Below, one piece after another: positions 6,880-12,693 of a stretch of 30,234 bases of DNA (the first letter of the stretch is position 1; every line of letters begins with the position of its first letter). The stretch spans positions 64,001 to 94,234 of IMG/VR virus record IMGVR_UViG_3300023181_000003; one strand, 5' to 3'. The position numbers and the translations under genes were made by a program. This stretch comes from a virus. The notes below the pieces were generated by a model, which worked only from the letters and a program-made list of their open reading frames with translations, was not told the origin of the DNA and searched no databases.

Positions 6880-6928
6880 TGTAAAATTGTGTAACTCTGC
6901 TAGACATGTGCTCTAGCTCTGTTATACT
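6880..6928 (+). promoter_or_regulatory. Phased-pentamer promoter module 4 (TGTAA orientation)
   Basis: TGTAA at 6880-6884 and 6890-6894, TAGACA 6901-6906, 16-bp spacer, TATACT 6923-6928 with extended TG. Gap 28 bp. Leader GGCATACCACAACAGGAGAATT. Confidence 0.83.
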
Positions 6929-6957
6929 TTAGGCATACCACAACAGGAGAATTTAAA

Positions 6958-7044
6958 ATGTCACATGATAATCAAATGTATTTGCTATGTTTTGTTCTAG
7001 CCCTTATTGTTTGGGGTGTTCTAGTTTTTATTTCTAAGGACTAA
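6958..7044 (+). CDS. 28-aa membrane peptide
   Basis: First gene of module 4 with strong ribosome site CAGGAGAATTTAAA. The product has a polar start (MSHDNQ) and one membrane helix (YLLCFVLALIVWGVLVFI). The next ATG follows its stop by 2 nt. Confidence 0.7.
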   Translation: MSHDNQMYLLCFVLALIVWGVLVFISKD

Positions 7045-7046
7045 TC

Positions 7047-7208
7047 ATGACTATCTATGCTGTATGCAAATTTAATTCAGGGTCATGTAGTTACGTACCC
7101 CGGCATTTCTTTTTAAGTAGGTTTAAAGCAAATGACTATATGCGACAACAACAAGACGCTAACCCGTCGAATTACTATTCCATCAATGAAATTTATGTAG
7201 AGGATTAA
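7047..7208 (+). CDS. Hypothetical 53-aa protein
   Basis: Small soluble protein beginning MTIYAVCKFNSGSC. It starts 2 nt after the preceding stop, with TAAGGACTAATC as ribosome site. No motif recognised. Confidence 0.7.
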   Translation: MTIYAVCKFNSGSCSYVPRHFFLSRFKANDYMRQQQDANPSNYYSINEIYVED

Positions 7209-7212
7209 TGTC

Positions 7213-7395
7213 ATGATCATGCCTTATCAAAACCGTAAATATCAAGAAATGTTCAATCTGAAGCCTTGGCTTCCCGGCGAATTCATCACTGATGAAGAGT
7301 TTCCACGGATTAAGACGCCTTATAGCATGATTGAGGAAGCCACTATGCGAACCGCTCGCACTATCAATAAAATGATGGAACCTGATTATGTCTAG
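7213..7395 (+). CDS. Hypothetical protein, 60 aa
   Basis: Ribosome site AGAGG lies at 7198-7202. The product is a soluble Met/Pro-rich protein (MIMPYQNRKYQEMFNLKPW). ATG 7219 is an alternative start. It overlaps the following zinc-knuckle gene by 8 nt. No family recognised. Confidence 0.7.
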   Translation: MIMPYQNRKYQEMFNLKPWLPGEFITDEEFPRIKTPYSMIEEATMRTARTINKMMEPDYV

Positions 7396-7480
7396 TATGT
7401 GCACACTGTGTGGAGGTGAAGGACATTCAGCTAGATATTGTCCTTGGCTATCGTTACACATTGTTGCAAACAATCACTAG
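7388..7480 (+). CDS. 30-aa zinc-knuckle (CCHC) microprotein
   Basis: The ATG lies inside the end of the preceding gene. Residues 5-18, CTLCGGEGHSARYC, are an exact CX2CX4HX4C zinc knuckle, the fold that binds single-stranded nucleic acid in retroviral nucleocapsids and some phage proteins. A CPW follows, as in other bacterial knuckles. The rest is a 12-residue tail. The stop TAG coincides with the -35-like TAGACA of module 5, and the module's pentamers lie within this gene. Confidence 0.7.
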   Translation: MSSMCTLCGGEGHSARYCPWLSLHIVANNH

Positions 7481-7505
7481 ACACAGTAACAATCTTCTAT
7501 ATAAT
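7454..7505 (+). promoter_or_regulatory. Phased-pentamer promoter module 5
   Basis: TTACA 7454-7458 and TTGCA 7464-7468 are 10 bp apart (one mismatch). TAGACA 7478-7483, 16-bp spacer, TATAAT 7500-7505. Gap 31 bp. The module overlaps the 3' end of the zinc-knuckle gene. Confidence 0.78.
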
Positions 7506-7532
7506 AGAAACATACGAACAAAGGAACCTGAA

Positions 7533-7637
7533 ATGTTTTACACTATAATTATTAGCATTATCGCCATCATAGGCATTGCATGTTATTCTCTCATGAAGAT
7601 TGCTGGACAATGCTCCCGTGAAGAAGGGGATAATTAA
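7533..7637 (+). CDS. 34-aa membrane peptide
   Basis: First gene of module 5; ribosome site AAAGGAACCTGAA. One long hydrophobic helix (YTIIISIIAIIGIACYSLM) is followed by a polar acidic tail (SREEGDN). Confidence 0.7.
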   Translation: MFYTIIISIIAIIGIACYSLMKIAGQCSREEGDN

Positions 7638-7638
7638 A

Positions 7639-7785
7639 ATGCTAATTTTAAGCCTATCAATTCTAGTTGCATGGGTAGCAATTGGAGTTGCTAATCTTTG
7701 CACTGAAGTTAATAAAGGCTCTTATGCGGTTCTTTGGGTTTGCTTTATTGCTCAAATGATTGTTAATGTTCTCCGTCAAATTTAA
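7639..7785 (+). CDS. 48-aa two-helix membrane protein, paralog of 8091-8252
   Basis: Starts next to the preceding stop with AAGGGG nine bases upstream. Two hydrophobic helices flank a short polar turn (CTEVNKGS). The pattern VGxANL...E...SYxxxW...xxxIxN is shared with the protein at 8091-8252, so these are paralogs. The frame can be extended to 7600 inside the upstream gene, but the later start is better placed. Confidence 0.7.
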   Translation: MLILSLSILVAWVAIGVANLCTEVNKGSYAVLWVCFIAQMIVNVLRQI

Positions 7786-7803
7786 TTTATATTGGAAACT
7801 AAA

Positions 7804-8094
7804 ATGCGTAAGCTTCATGAATTGATGGAAATTGGATTAAAGATTTATAATCCTTTTTACAATTATAGCCCACAATATATGTGCTACTGTTTAGAAATTG
7901 CTAGACGAGAGATGACAATTTCTAATGATGAATGTAACACTATCCATAGTTATATTCGAGACATTGTAGATATTTCTTTGTGTTATAAACTATTCAATGA
8001 GGATGGACCGGAATGTTGTACAGAGCAACAACAAATTCAAATGGTGATGTTTTGGATTAACGAAATTGAAATTCTTAAGGAGAAAAACCTGTGA
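7804..8094 (+). CDS. Hypothetical helical protein, 96 aa
   Basis: ATG 7804 is preceded by GGAAACTAAA; a TTG four codons earlier is possible. The protein is helical with several Cys (MCYCLEIARR, ECC). No family recognised. It lies between two paralogous membrane proteins and overlaps the second one. Confidence 0.75.
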   Translation: MRKLHELMEIGLKIYNPFYNYSPQYMCYCLEIARREMTISNDECNTIHSYIRDIVDISLCYKLFNEDGPECCTEQQQIQMVMFWINEIEILKEKNL

Positions 8095-8252
8095 TTGGTG
8101 CTATTTGTCTATTTTCAGTGTGGGCTCTCGTTGGTATAGCTAATTTAACAGTTGAAGAGAAAATCCCAAAGTTTTCTTATGTTTGTGTTTGGCTTTCACT
8201 ATTGCTTGAACTAATTATTAACATTGCCGATAAGGCAAAGATTGGAGTATAA
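8091..8252 (+). CDS. 53-aa two-helix membrane protein, GTG start
   Basis: GTG overlaps the previous stop (GTGA) and has a strong AAGGAG eight bases upstream, which decides the start. Two hydrophobic helices with the middle ALVGIANLTVEEK match the paralog at 7639-7785. It is too short for simple ORF scans but well supported by spacing and similarity. Confidence 0.72.
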   Translation: MIGAICLFSVWALVGIANLTVEEKIPKFSYVCVWLSLLLELIINIADKAKIGV

Positions 8253-8253
8253 A

Positions 8254-8406
8254 ATGGAATTCGTAAAGACTTGGCATATCATGCATTTGATTATTTCTTT
8301 CCTAACTGGCGGGTGGTGGGTACCTGTTTGGATTGTTGTAGCCCTACGTAATAATCAAAAGAATAAGCAAATGGAATTCAATCATAACATGCGTAATAGG
8401 TATTAA
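8254..8406 (+). CDS. 50-aa small membrane protein
   Basis: Starts 1 nt after the previous stop, using GGAG in that gene's last codons. The hydrophobic centre MHLIISFLTGGWWVPVWIVV fits one long or two short membrane helices, with a polar Asn/Lys tail. The HxxH...S.LTGG.W..VW pattern recalls small membrane proteins of bacteria and phages of unknown function. Confidence 0.7.
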   Translation: MEFVKTWHIMHLIISFLTGGWWVPVWIVVALRNNQKNKQMEFNHNMRNRY

Positions 8407-8407
8407 T

Positions 8408-8617
8408 ATGAAAATCTATATTCCTCGTTTTATTGATTATGACTATCCATCCGATAGTCTAACCTTTGATGCCTATTTTTCACCAGAGAAAGCAACACAA
8501 AGAATGAGAGAAGAGTTAAAAAAGGCCAAGTGCCGTGATGTTAGCTACCCTTTTATGAATGATAAGAAAGAATATAACTATACAGTCGAAGAGTTGGAAA
8601 TTCTTGATAGTGAATAA
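8408..8617 (+). CDS. Hypothetical protein, 69 aa
   Basis: Small soluble charged protein (EKATQRMREELKKAKCRDVSY). It starts 1 nt after the preceding stop and overlaps the next gene by 8 nt. No recognised domain. Confidence 0.72.
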   Translation: MKIYIPRFIDYDYPSDSLTFDAYFSPEKATQRMREELKKAKCRDVSYPFMNDKKEYNYTVEELEILDSE

Positions 8618-8756
8618 TTATTTCGATCAAGGTTTTGTAGCCTATTCCAGATGTAATCATGTCAACCCTTATTCCAATGAGGAAGATATTGATATGTTTA
8701 TGGAATGGCAAAGAGGCTATGATTGTGCTAAGAAATTGAATAGGAATTTTAAATGA
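8610..8756 (+). CDS. 48-aa protein, possibly RMF-like
   Basis: GTG at 8610 overlaps the previous stop; the in-frame ATG at 8559 lies deep in the upstream gene and is unlikely. The pattern GFVAYSRCNHVNPY followed by W..GYDCAKKL recalls the ribosome modulation factor-like fold (Gxxa....NPY....W..GW..A). That would suggest ribosome binding, but the resemblance is weak. Other small phage proteins share it. Confidence 0.5.
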   Translation: MNNYFDQGFVAYSRCNHVNPYSNEEDIDMFMEWQRGYDCAKKLNRNFK

Positions 8757-8863
8757 GAGCAATTGAACGATTTACAGATGATTATGGAAATGTAGTCATC
8801 CCTGGACATATGAATCATGATGCTTACATGTCTAGATATTATTTCTATCGTGATAGTGTCTGA
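8753..8863 (+). CDS. Hypothetical 36-aa protein
   Basis: ATG overlaps the previous stop (ATGA). Reads MRAIERFTDDYGNVVIPGH and ends SRYYFYRDSV. No family recognised. It is the last gene before module 6. Confidence 0.6.
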   Translation: MRAIERFTDDYGNVVIPGHMNHDAYMSRYYFYRDSV

Positions 8864-8868
8864 TTCTG

Positions 8869-8921
8869 TTACAATGTCTTACACTTAAAAGCTAGACACC
8901 CTCACATTTTCATCTTACAAT
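8869..8921 (+). promoter_or_regulatory. Phased-pentamer promoter module 6
   Basis: TTACA 8869-8873 and 8879-8883, TAGACA 8893-8898, 17-bp spacer, TACAAT 8916-8921. Gap 32 bp. Leader CATTAACCAAATAGGAAGCATC. Confidence 0.78.
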
Positions 8922-8950
8922 CATTACACATTAACCAAATAGGAAGCATC

Positions 8951-9133
8951 ATGATTATCGAAGTTGGAAAGTCTTATCGGATGAGAAACGGACAGACGAC
9001 GAAGATTGTTAAACAATTCATGAGGGATTGTTTTCAGGCTGATACAGGATATGCCTATCATAATGGCGATGAAGGTACATTGACTTTCGGACCGAATTAT
9101 CCTAGTGGTTATGATCTAATGGAGGAAATCTAA
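8951..9133 (+). CDS. Hypothetical protein, 60 aa
   Basis: First gene of module 6, ribosome site TAGGAAGCATC. Beta-rich small protein beginning MIIEVGKSYRMRNGQTTKIV, a layout typical of small phage beta-barrel proteins. No assigned family. Confidence 0.75.
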   Translation: MIIEVGKSYRMRNGQTTKIVKQFMRDCFQADTGYAYHNGDEGTLTFGPNYPSGYDLMEEI

Positions 9134-9134
9134 A

Positions 9135-9341
9135 ATGAATATGTCTATTTCTGATGCATTGCTTATTGAAAGTGAATGGTGGTTTCTATTTGATGAGAAT
9201 CAAAATAATGATGCGGCTGAGCTTCCAAAAGTTTTTGATTTTGTATTTGATGTTCTTACGGAATATGAATTTGAAAAAACACAAGACACAGCAGAATCAT
9301 TCTTTTGTCTACTAGTACGTGAAGCAATCAAAGATGAATAA
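9135..9341 (+). CDS. Hypothetical acidic protein, 68 aa
   Basis: Follows the previous gene by 1 nt with GGAGG in that gene's end. It is strongly acidic and aromatic (FDFVFDVLTEYEFEKTQD). Acidic small phage proteins sometimes act as DNA mimics, but nothing specific supports that here. Confidence 0.72.
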   Translation: MNMSISDALLIESEWWFLFDENQNNDAAELPKVFDFVFDVLTEYEFEKTQDTAESFFCLLVREAIKDE

Positions 9342-9516
9342 CATCCCTAATTCCATTTCCCTTAAAGATGGAAAGCTAATTACTACACCAGAAGGAAAGC
9401 TAAACATGATTCGTCAGCTAGGCATTACAAAAGAACAAGCTGATGTATTGTTTCCTATGGAAGAGGATAAACGTTTGTGGCCTTTTCCTGAAGTCTATGG
9501 TAAAATCCCTGGTTAA
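9334..9516 (+). CDS. Hypothetical protein, 60 aa
   Basis: ATG 9334 overlaps the preceding stop by 8 nt. Contains a short helix-turn-helix-sized stretch (LNMIRQLGITKEQADVLFP) that could be a small helical motif. No known family. An earlier in-frame TTG at 9319 is less likely. Confidence 0.65.
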   Translation: MNNIPNSISLKDGKLITTPEGKLNMIRQLGITKEQADVLFPMEEDKRLWPFPEVYGKIPG

Positions 9517-9531
9517 TTTAAAGGAATAAAT

Positions 9532-9816
9532 ATGTCTAATGATCTACATCAATTCTTTATTGATTATTTGCAATGGTATGAAAGTGGAGCGCCGGATTCA
9601 CATTCTAGTTTTGATACAAATGTGGGTTTGTGTAGTTGTCTTCTATTATGGTCAGGCCATAATCAAGAATTGCAAGAGGAACTAAAAGACCTTTTTACTA
9701 TTGAAGGTATGGAACGGGATTACCCATTTGATTATGATTTAAATGAGTATTTCAGTGTAAAAGATAAGACGCTAAACCGTGCACGCATTGCTTTTGTAAG
9801 GAAACATGCAGCTTGA
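9532..9816 (+). CDS. Conserved phage hypothetical protein, 94 aa
   Basis: Ribosome site AAAGGAATAAAT. The segment FDTNVGLCSCLLLW and the end YPFDYDLNEYF look like a compact conserved phage protein that I recall from other phages without a function. It ends 3 nt before promoter module 7's first pentamer. Confidence 0.75.
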   Translation: MSNDLHQFFIDYLQWYESGAPDSHSSFDTNVGLCSCLLLWSGHNQELQEELKDLFTIEGMERDYPFDYDLNEYFSVKDKTLNRARIAFVRKHAA

Positions 9817-9819
9817 TCG

Positions 9820-9872
9820 TTACAAACATTTACAATTGCCTGCTTGATTGCAGGCATTTTTGTTTGTAGAAT
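9820..9872 (+). promoter_or_regulatory. Promoter module 7 fused to a terminator hairpin
   Basis: TTACA 9820-9824 and 9830-9834. A terminator TGCCTGC/GCAGGCA (9837-9856) with TTTTT (9857-9861) follows. Its 6-nt loop is TTGATT (9844-9849), which sits 17 bp before TAGAAT 9867-9872 and can serve as the -35. Gap to the -10 is 32 bp, as in plain modules. Confidence 0.75.
9837..9861 (+). terminator. Terminator inside promoter module 7
   Basis: 7-bp stem TGCCTGC/GCAGGCA, loop TTGATT, then five T. It ends the operon that began at module 6 while its loop and tail form the promoter of the next gene. Confidence 0.8.
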
Positions 9873-9897
9873 AGAGGCTTACTAACAAAGGATGATC

Positions 9898-10038
9898 ATG
9901 ACAATCATTGAACGTACTAAAATTGATAGTTTTATTAATGTCACTGGTGCAGACATGGAGACTGCCAGGGCTTACCTAGAATCTGAAGAATGGCTCCTTT
10001 CTGATGCTGTGCATTCTTACTTCGCAGACTTCCATTAA
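9898..10038 (+). CDS. 46-aa UBA-like protein
   Basis: Ribosome site AAAGGATGATC. Residues 11-44 read FINVTGADMETARAYLESEE and then WLLSDAVHSYFAD. This matches the UBA/TAP-C three-helix pattern: F..hTG...e.A..hLe...W.l..Av..ff. UBA-like domains bind ubiquitin in eukaryotes and, in bacteria and phages, other protein partners such as EF-Ts or ribosome-linked factors. The whole protein is the domain alone. The fold call is moderately firm; the partner is unknown. Confidence 0.65.
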   Translation: MTIIERTKIDSFINVTGADMETARAYLESEEWLLSDAVHSYFADFH

Positions 10039-10040
10039 AT

Positions 10041-10286
10041 ATGAACATCGAAACTATCAAACAATCTCTCTCCGAATATGGCTACACTCTCTCATATGAA
10101 AATGAGATTGTAAGCCCTAAAGGCAAGCTAAGCGGTGTCTCTATTACCATTCGTAAAGATCGCCTACAATGCCGCTCTAAAGCCCTTGGAAGCCTATTGT
10201 GGAGTGGTGCTAATGTGGGAGACTTTCTAGAATCCTTCTGGTACGCCGAGAAGCTTCAGAAGACGTTACACACTGTTATAATTTAG
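10041..10286 (+). CDS. Hypothetical protein, 81 aa
   Basis: Starts 2 nt after the preceding stop. Soluble protein with GKLSGVSITIRKDRLQC and SLLWSGANVGDFLESFW. No family assigned. Its last codons overlap the pentamers of module 8. Confidence 0.72.
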   Translation: MNIETIKQSLSEYGYTLSYENEIVSPKGKLSGVSITIRKDRLQCRSKALGSLLWSGANVGDFLESFWYAEKLQKTLHTVII

Positions 10287-10318
10287 TCCCACACAATCTC
10301 AAAATCTGATGTTATACT
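10266..10318 (+). promoter_or_regulatory. Phased-pentamer promoter module 8
   Basis: TTACA 10266-10270 and TTATA 10276-10280 (one mismatch), TATACT 10313-10318 with extended TG; the gap is 32 bp. The expected -35 position reads ACACAA and is poor. A second possible -10, TATAAT 10277-10282, lies over the second pentamer with TTCAGA 16 bp upstream. Confidence 0.6.
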
Positions 10319-10354
10319 ACAGGCTCTGAAACAAACTAAATCATAAGGTTTATC

Positions 10355-10651
10355 ATGATCACAGACACACAATTGGATGAGTTTCGCCTTAAGCTGGATA
10401 AGGTCAATCGTGAATATTATGAAAGTGAAATGACAATTCCTGATTACTTCGGTGGAATTGAAATGAAGAAGGGTAGTAAGAATGCTAAATATCTTATTAC
10501 CACTGGTGGTAGTAGGAGTGTACTTTTGTTTGTTGACCTGCAAACAGGTGATATCCTGAAGGCAGCAACCTTTACAGCGCCTGCTAAGGGCAGCAGAGGC
10601 AACATCGCCACCACTGTGCCAGAGCATCGCACACATTGGCTCTATCGTTGA
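10355..10651 (+). CDS. Conserved phage protein, 98 aa
   Basis: Ribosome site AAGGTTTATC. The stretch SRSVLLFVDLQTGDILKAAT followed by APAKGSRGNI is a conserved signature that I recall from many tailed phages. Its function is unknown to me. The gene is single and has its own promoter module on each side. Confidence 0.8.
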   Translation: MITDTQLDEFRLKLDKVNREYYESEMTIPDYFGGIEMKKGSKNAKYLITTGGSRSVLLFVDLQTGDILKAATFTAPAKGSRGNIATTVPEHRTHWLYR

Positions 10652-10653
10652 TG

Positions 10654-10705
10654 TTACAGACTCTTACACTTTAACACTTGCACATCCCTGATTCTTGTAT
10701 ATAAT
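10654..10705 (+). promoter_or_regulatory. Phased-pentamer promoter module 9
   Basis: TTACA 10654-10658 and 10664-10668, TTGCAC 10678-10683, 16-bp spacer, TATAAT 10700-10705. Gap 31 bp. Confidence 0.8.
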
Positions 10706-10730
10706 TGAGCCATAGCAACTAGGAAACATC

Positions 10731-10949
10731 ATGAACTTTAACCATCTTCAATTTCGTATTTCTGATTACGCTGGTCGTAAGGTTGAAAAGACGGTATGCC
10801 AATTTATGTATAAAGGTTATGAAATTAGCATGTCTCAAGTTTTTGATGTTCCTGAAATTGCTATTTATTATAATGATACACATAAATGTCATTCGGGCTC
10901 TGTTGAAGAAGCTATTGAAAAAATTGATAGCTTTTTAGCGTCTAAGTAA
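10731..10949 (+). CDS. Hypothetical protein, 72 aa
   Basis: First gene of module 9, ribosome site TAGGAAACATC. Beta-rich protein ending in a helix (SVEEAIEKIDSFLASK). No family recognised. Confidence 0.75.
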   Translation: MNFNHLQFRISDYAGRKVEKTVCQFMYKGYEISMSQVFDVPEIAIYYNDTHKCHSGSVEEAIEKIDSFLASK

Positions 10950-10954
10950 ACATC

Positions 10955-11089
10955 ATGTACAAAATCATTGACATTCAAACAGGCTTGCAAGTAGGTAAGG
11001 ATTACGCTTCACGTAAGCGTGCATCTACACGGGCTAATAAACTTGATTTGGAATATGGCGCTGTACGTTATTCTGTTCGTATGGCTTGA
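10955..11089 (+). CDS. 44-aa protein related to 25518-25724
   Basis: Short basic protein. Its core KRASTRANKLDLEYGAVRYSVR resembles the C-terminus of the minus-strand protein at 25518-25724 (QKAQEAADLEYGIGKYKIRS). The shared helix plus LEYG...YxxR suggests distant paralogs. No ribosome site other than TAAGTAAACATC is visible. Confidence 0.65.
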   Translation: MYKIIDIQTGLQVGKDYASRKRASTRANKLDLEYGAVRYSVRMA

Positions 11090-11109
11090 TTAATTTAAGG
11101 AGAAATATA

Positions 11110-11289
11110 ATGACATTTGTTCTAGTGCTTTATATCTATGCTGGCATGCTTGCCAAGGGTGACAGCGTTTCTATGGTCACTGTCCCCATGCAAAGCATGG
11201 AGGTATGTCAAAAGGCAGGGAAAGAAGCGGAGAAGCTAGTAGGAGGCTCTACTAAGGAATTTCGCTTTGTCTGTCTCAAGAATCAGTGA
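11110..11289 (+). CDS. 59-aa exported-type protein with two cysteines
   Basis: Ribosome site AAGGAGAAATATA decides ATG 11110. A hydrophobic N-terminus (FVLVLYIYAGML) looks like a signal peptide or anchor. The two cysteines (MEVCQKA and FVCLKN) match the protein at 13232-13420 in position, so these are paralogs that may form a periplasmic disulfide. A 6-bp hairpin with loop AAA (11186-11200) lies within the gene. Confidence 0.72.
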   Translation: MTFVLVLYIYAGMLAKGDSVSMVTVPMQSMEVCQKAGKEAEKLVGGSTKEFRFVCLKNQ

Positions 11290-11301
11290 AGGAATAAAAT
11301 C

Positions 11302-11505
11302 ATGAATACATTTGTAGAAATTGCTGAGATTGTGTTTAATGAAAAATGCCCATTTGCATGGGTAGAATCTAGTATTACACTCGATAGTCAATATGAACTT
11401 CTAAATGAATGTAAGAAATGGGAGGGGCCAGTTAATAAAAACGGAGATTTAGATACAACTGTATACGGAATCCTCCTATTTGCAGCAGAGAATGGAGAAC
11501 TGTAA
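11302..11505 (+). CDS. Hypothetical protein, 67 aa
   Basis: Ribosome site AAGGAATAAAATC. Acidic soluble protein (VEIAEIVFNEKCPFAWVESS). No motif recognised. The next gene starts 3 nt after its stop. Confidence 0.72.
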   Translation: MNTFVEIAEIVFNEKCPFAWVESSITLDSQYELLNECKKWEGPVNKNGDLDTTVYGILLFAAENGEL

Positions 11506-11508
11506 ATA

Positions 11509-11808
11509 ATGATTATCTCAGCAGCCATTAAAATTGGAGATGCTATTATCACCATGCCTGCACCAAATAGGCATCATAATATTCTTAGATCAATTAATAG
11601 GATGTATAATGGTGGGCAAAGAGATGAATGCACATATGAAATAGAAACACAAGGTTTTATCACAGATAGAGGTGAATTCCTAAATCGCAGAGAATCAATG
11701 CAGCATGCCCTACATTGTGGACAGGGCACGCCTCGAAGGAATGCACTAATTCAAGGTGGAAAAACTGTCTATGATGGCGATGAATTGTACAGTGAAGACC
11801 TTTGGTAA
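11509..11808 (+). CDS. Conserved phage protein ending LYSEDLW
   Basis: The layout SAAIKIGDAIITMPAPNRHH, then TQGFITDRGEFLNRRES and the exact C-terminal LYSEDLW is a conserved phage and prophage protein of about 100 residues. I recall the QGF...G.F..R and SEDLW signatures but not a function. The stop lies at the start of module 10's pentamer region. Confidence 0.8.
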   Translation: MIISAAIKIGDAIITMPAPNRHHNILRSINRMYNGGQRDECTYEIETQGFITDRGEFLNRRESMQHALHCGQGTPRRNALIQGGKTVYDGDELYSEDLW

Positions 11809-11812
11809 CAAT

Positions 11813-11862
11813 GTGTAAGATTTCTTCTAAGCCCACCATGTGTGGGTTTTTCTTGTTATACT
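11813..11862 (+). promoter_or_regulatory. Promoter module 10, degenerate, fused to a terminator
   Basis: One clear TGTAA (11813-11817), with only a partial copy (GGTAA 11804-11808) nine bases before. A terminator at 11832-11851 runs into TTGTTATACT, an extended -10 (TATACT 11857-11862). No good -35; the -35 position falls in the hairpin. Gap 39 bp, one turn longer than the other TGTAA modules. Confidence 0.6.
11832..11851 (+). terminator. Terminator inside promoter module 10
   Basis: CCCAC/GTGGG stem with loop CATGT and five T. It ends the 10731-11808 operon directly ahead of an extended -10. Confidence 0.75.
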
Positions 11863-11888
11863 AGAGGCACACAAACGAAGGAATGAAA

Positions 11889-12122
11889 ATGAAAGCACGT
11901 TTCCCCATTGGCACACAATATCAGCGCACTTACGGTAAGCGTAAAGACCTTTGCACTGTAGAGGATATCTATTACACATATAATTCAAAGAATGAATTGA
12001 TTCATATCCGTTATGTTGCATCACATTTGTTTTTGGGACAAAAGATTATGGAATATGATGTTGTTGATACAACAATTGCACGTAATCTAATTGCTCCAGA
12101 TTGTATTGCTAATTACATTTAA
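11889..12122 (+). CDS. Hypothetical protein, 77 aa
   Basis: ATG 11889 is chosen because GAAGGA ends six bases before it; ATG 11883 would be too close. Beta-rich protein (FPIGTQYQRTYGKRKDLCTV). No family recognised. Confidence 0.72.
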   Translation: MKARFPIGTQYQRTYGKRKDLCTVEDIYYTYNSKNELIHIRYVASHLFLGQKIMEYDVVDTTIARNLIAPDCIANYI

Positions 12123-12131
12123 GGAATTATC

Positions 12132-12323
12132 ATGAACAAGCGTTATATCAATATTTATTTCAATCATCATAAAAATGAGGCTTTCACTTGTGGCGACTTC
12201 TATAAAAAGGAAGAAAGTGCAATTAAAGTTATGTACGGTACATATAAGAAATTGAAAACTATCGAAGTGGAATTGACTGATGATCAATTGGAAAACGCTA
12301 TTCAAACAGGTAGCGCTACTTAA
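12132..12323 (+). CDS. Hypothetical protein, 63 aa
   Basis: Ribosome site AAGGAATTATC. Small mixed protein (INIYFNHHKNEAFTCGDFY). No motif recognised. Confidence 0.72.
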   Translation: MNKRYINIYFNHHKNEAFTCGDFYKKEESAIKVMYGTYKKLKTIEVELTDDQLENAIQTGSAT

Positions 12324-12332
12324 TAGATTATC

Positions 12333-12605
12333 ATGAATGAATTCACCCCTGAAATATGGAAACCAATTAATCTATTCTTCAATAATGATGGATATCCTCT
12401 CTATGAAGTGTCAAATATTGGTAGAGTAGTACGTATTGAACATGAATATACAAACTTCAGACATTGGACAATCAAAGAGAAAGAAAAGCTTATGCCTGTT
12501 CATAAGAACAGTGACGGTCTAAGATATGTTCTGCTCAGTAGTGCAGGGAGTGTTAAGAGTGTAGAATACTCTGTTGATGTGTTGATTGAAGAGGCTTTTA
12601 AGTAG
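12333..12605 (+). CDS. Solitary NUMOD4-type domain protein
   Basis: Residues 6-32 read EIWKPINLFF and YPLYEVSNIGRVVRI, the NUMOD4 signature (E.WK.I....YeVSN.GRV) found at the N-terminus of HNH homing endonucleases. The end (SVDVLIEEAFK) matches the usual end of this module. No HNH residues follow, so this is a NUMOD4 DNA-binding module alone, either a remnant of a homing endonuclease or a domesticated DNA-binding protein. Compare the complete endonuclease at 25714-26220. Confidence 0.75.
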   Translation: MNEFTPEIWKPINLFFNNDGYPLYEVSNIGRVVRIEHEYTNFRHWTIKEKEKLMPVHKNSDGLRYVLLSSAGSVKSVEYSVDVLIEEAFK

Positions 12606-12606
12606 A

Positions 12607-12658
12607 TTACACTCTGTTACAAAGATTCTCTAGACAATCACAGAATCTTTGTTATACT
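12607..12658 (+). promoter_or_regulatory. Phased-pentamer promoter module 11, with -35 in a hairpin loop
   Basis: TTACA 12607-12611 and 12617-12621, TAGACA 12631-12636, 16-bp spacer, TATACT 12653-12658 with extended TG. Gap 31 bp. AAAGATTC (12621-12628) and GAATCTTT (12643-12650) form a perfect 8-bp inverted repeat around the -35, a possible operator or hairpin. Confidence 0.82.
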
Positions 12659-12693
12659 AGACACATACCAAACGTAATCACTAGGAAAACATC

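Noticed and set aside
7183-7473. 96-codon minus-strand ORF
   Set aside because: Antisense to two overlapping plus-strand genes, including the zinc knuckle; no ribosome site.
7410-7532. Long upstream extension of the 34-aa membrane peptide
   Set aside because: The frame is open, but it would cross promoter module 5; ATG 7533 has an AAAGGAAC ribosome site at correct distance.
10283-10636. 117-codon minus-strand ORF opposite the 10355 gene
   Set aside because: It lies antisense to a conserved phage protein with its own promoter and ribosome site, in a block where all other genes are on the plus strand.
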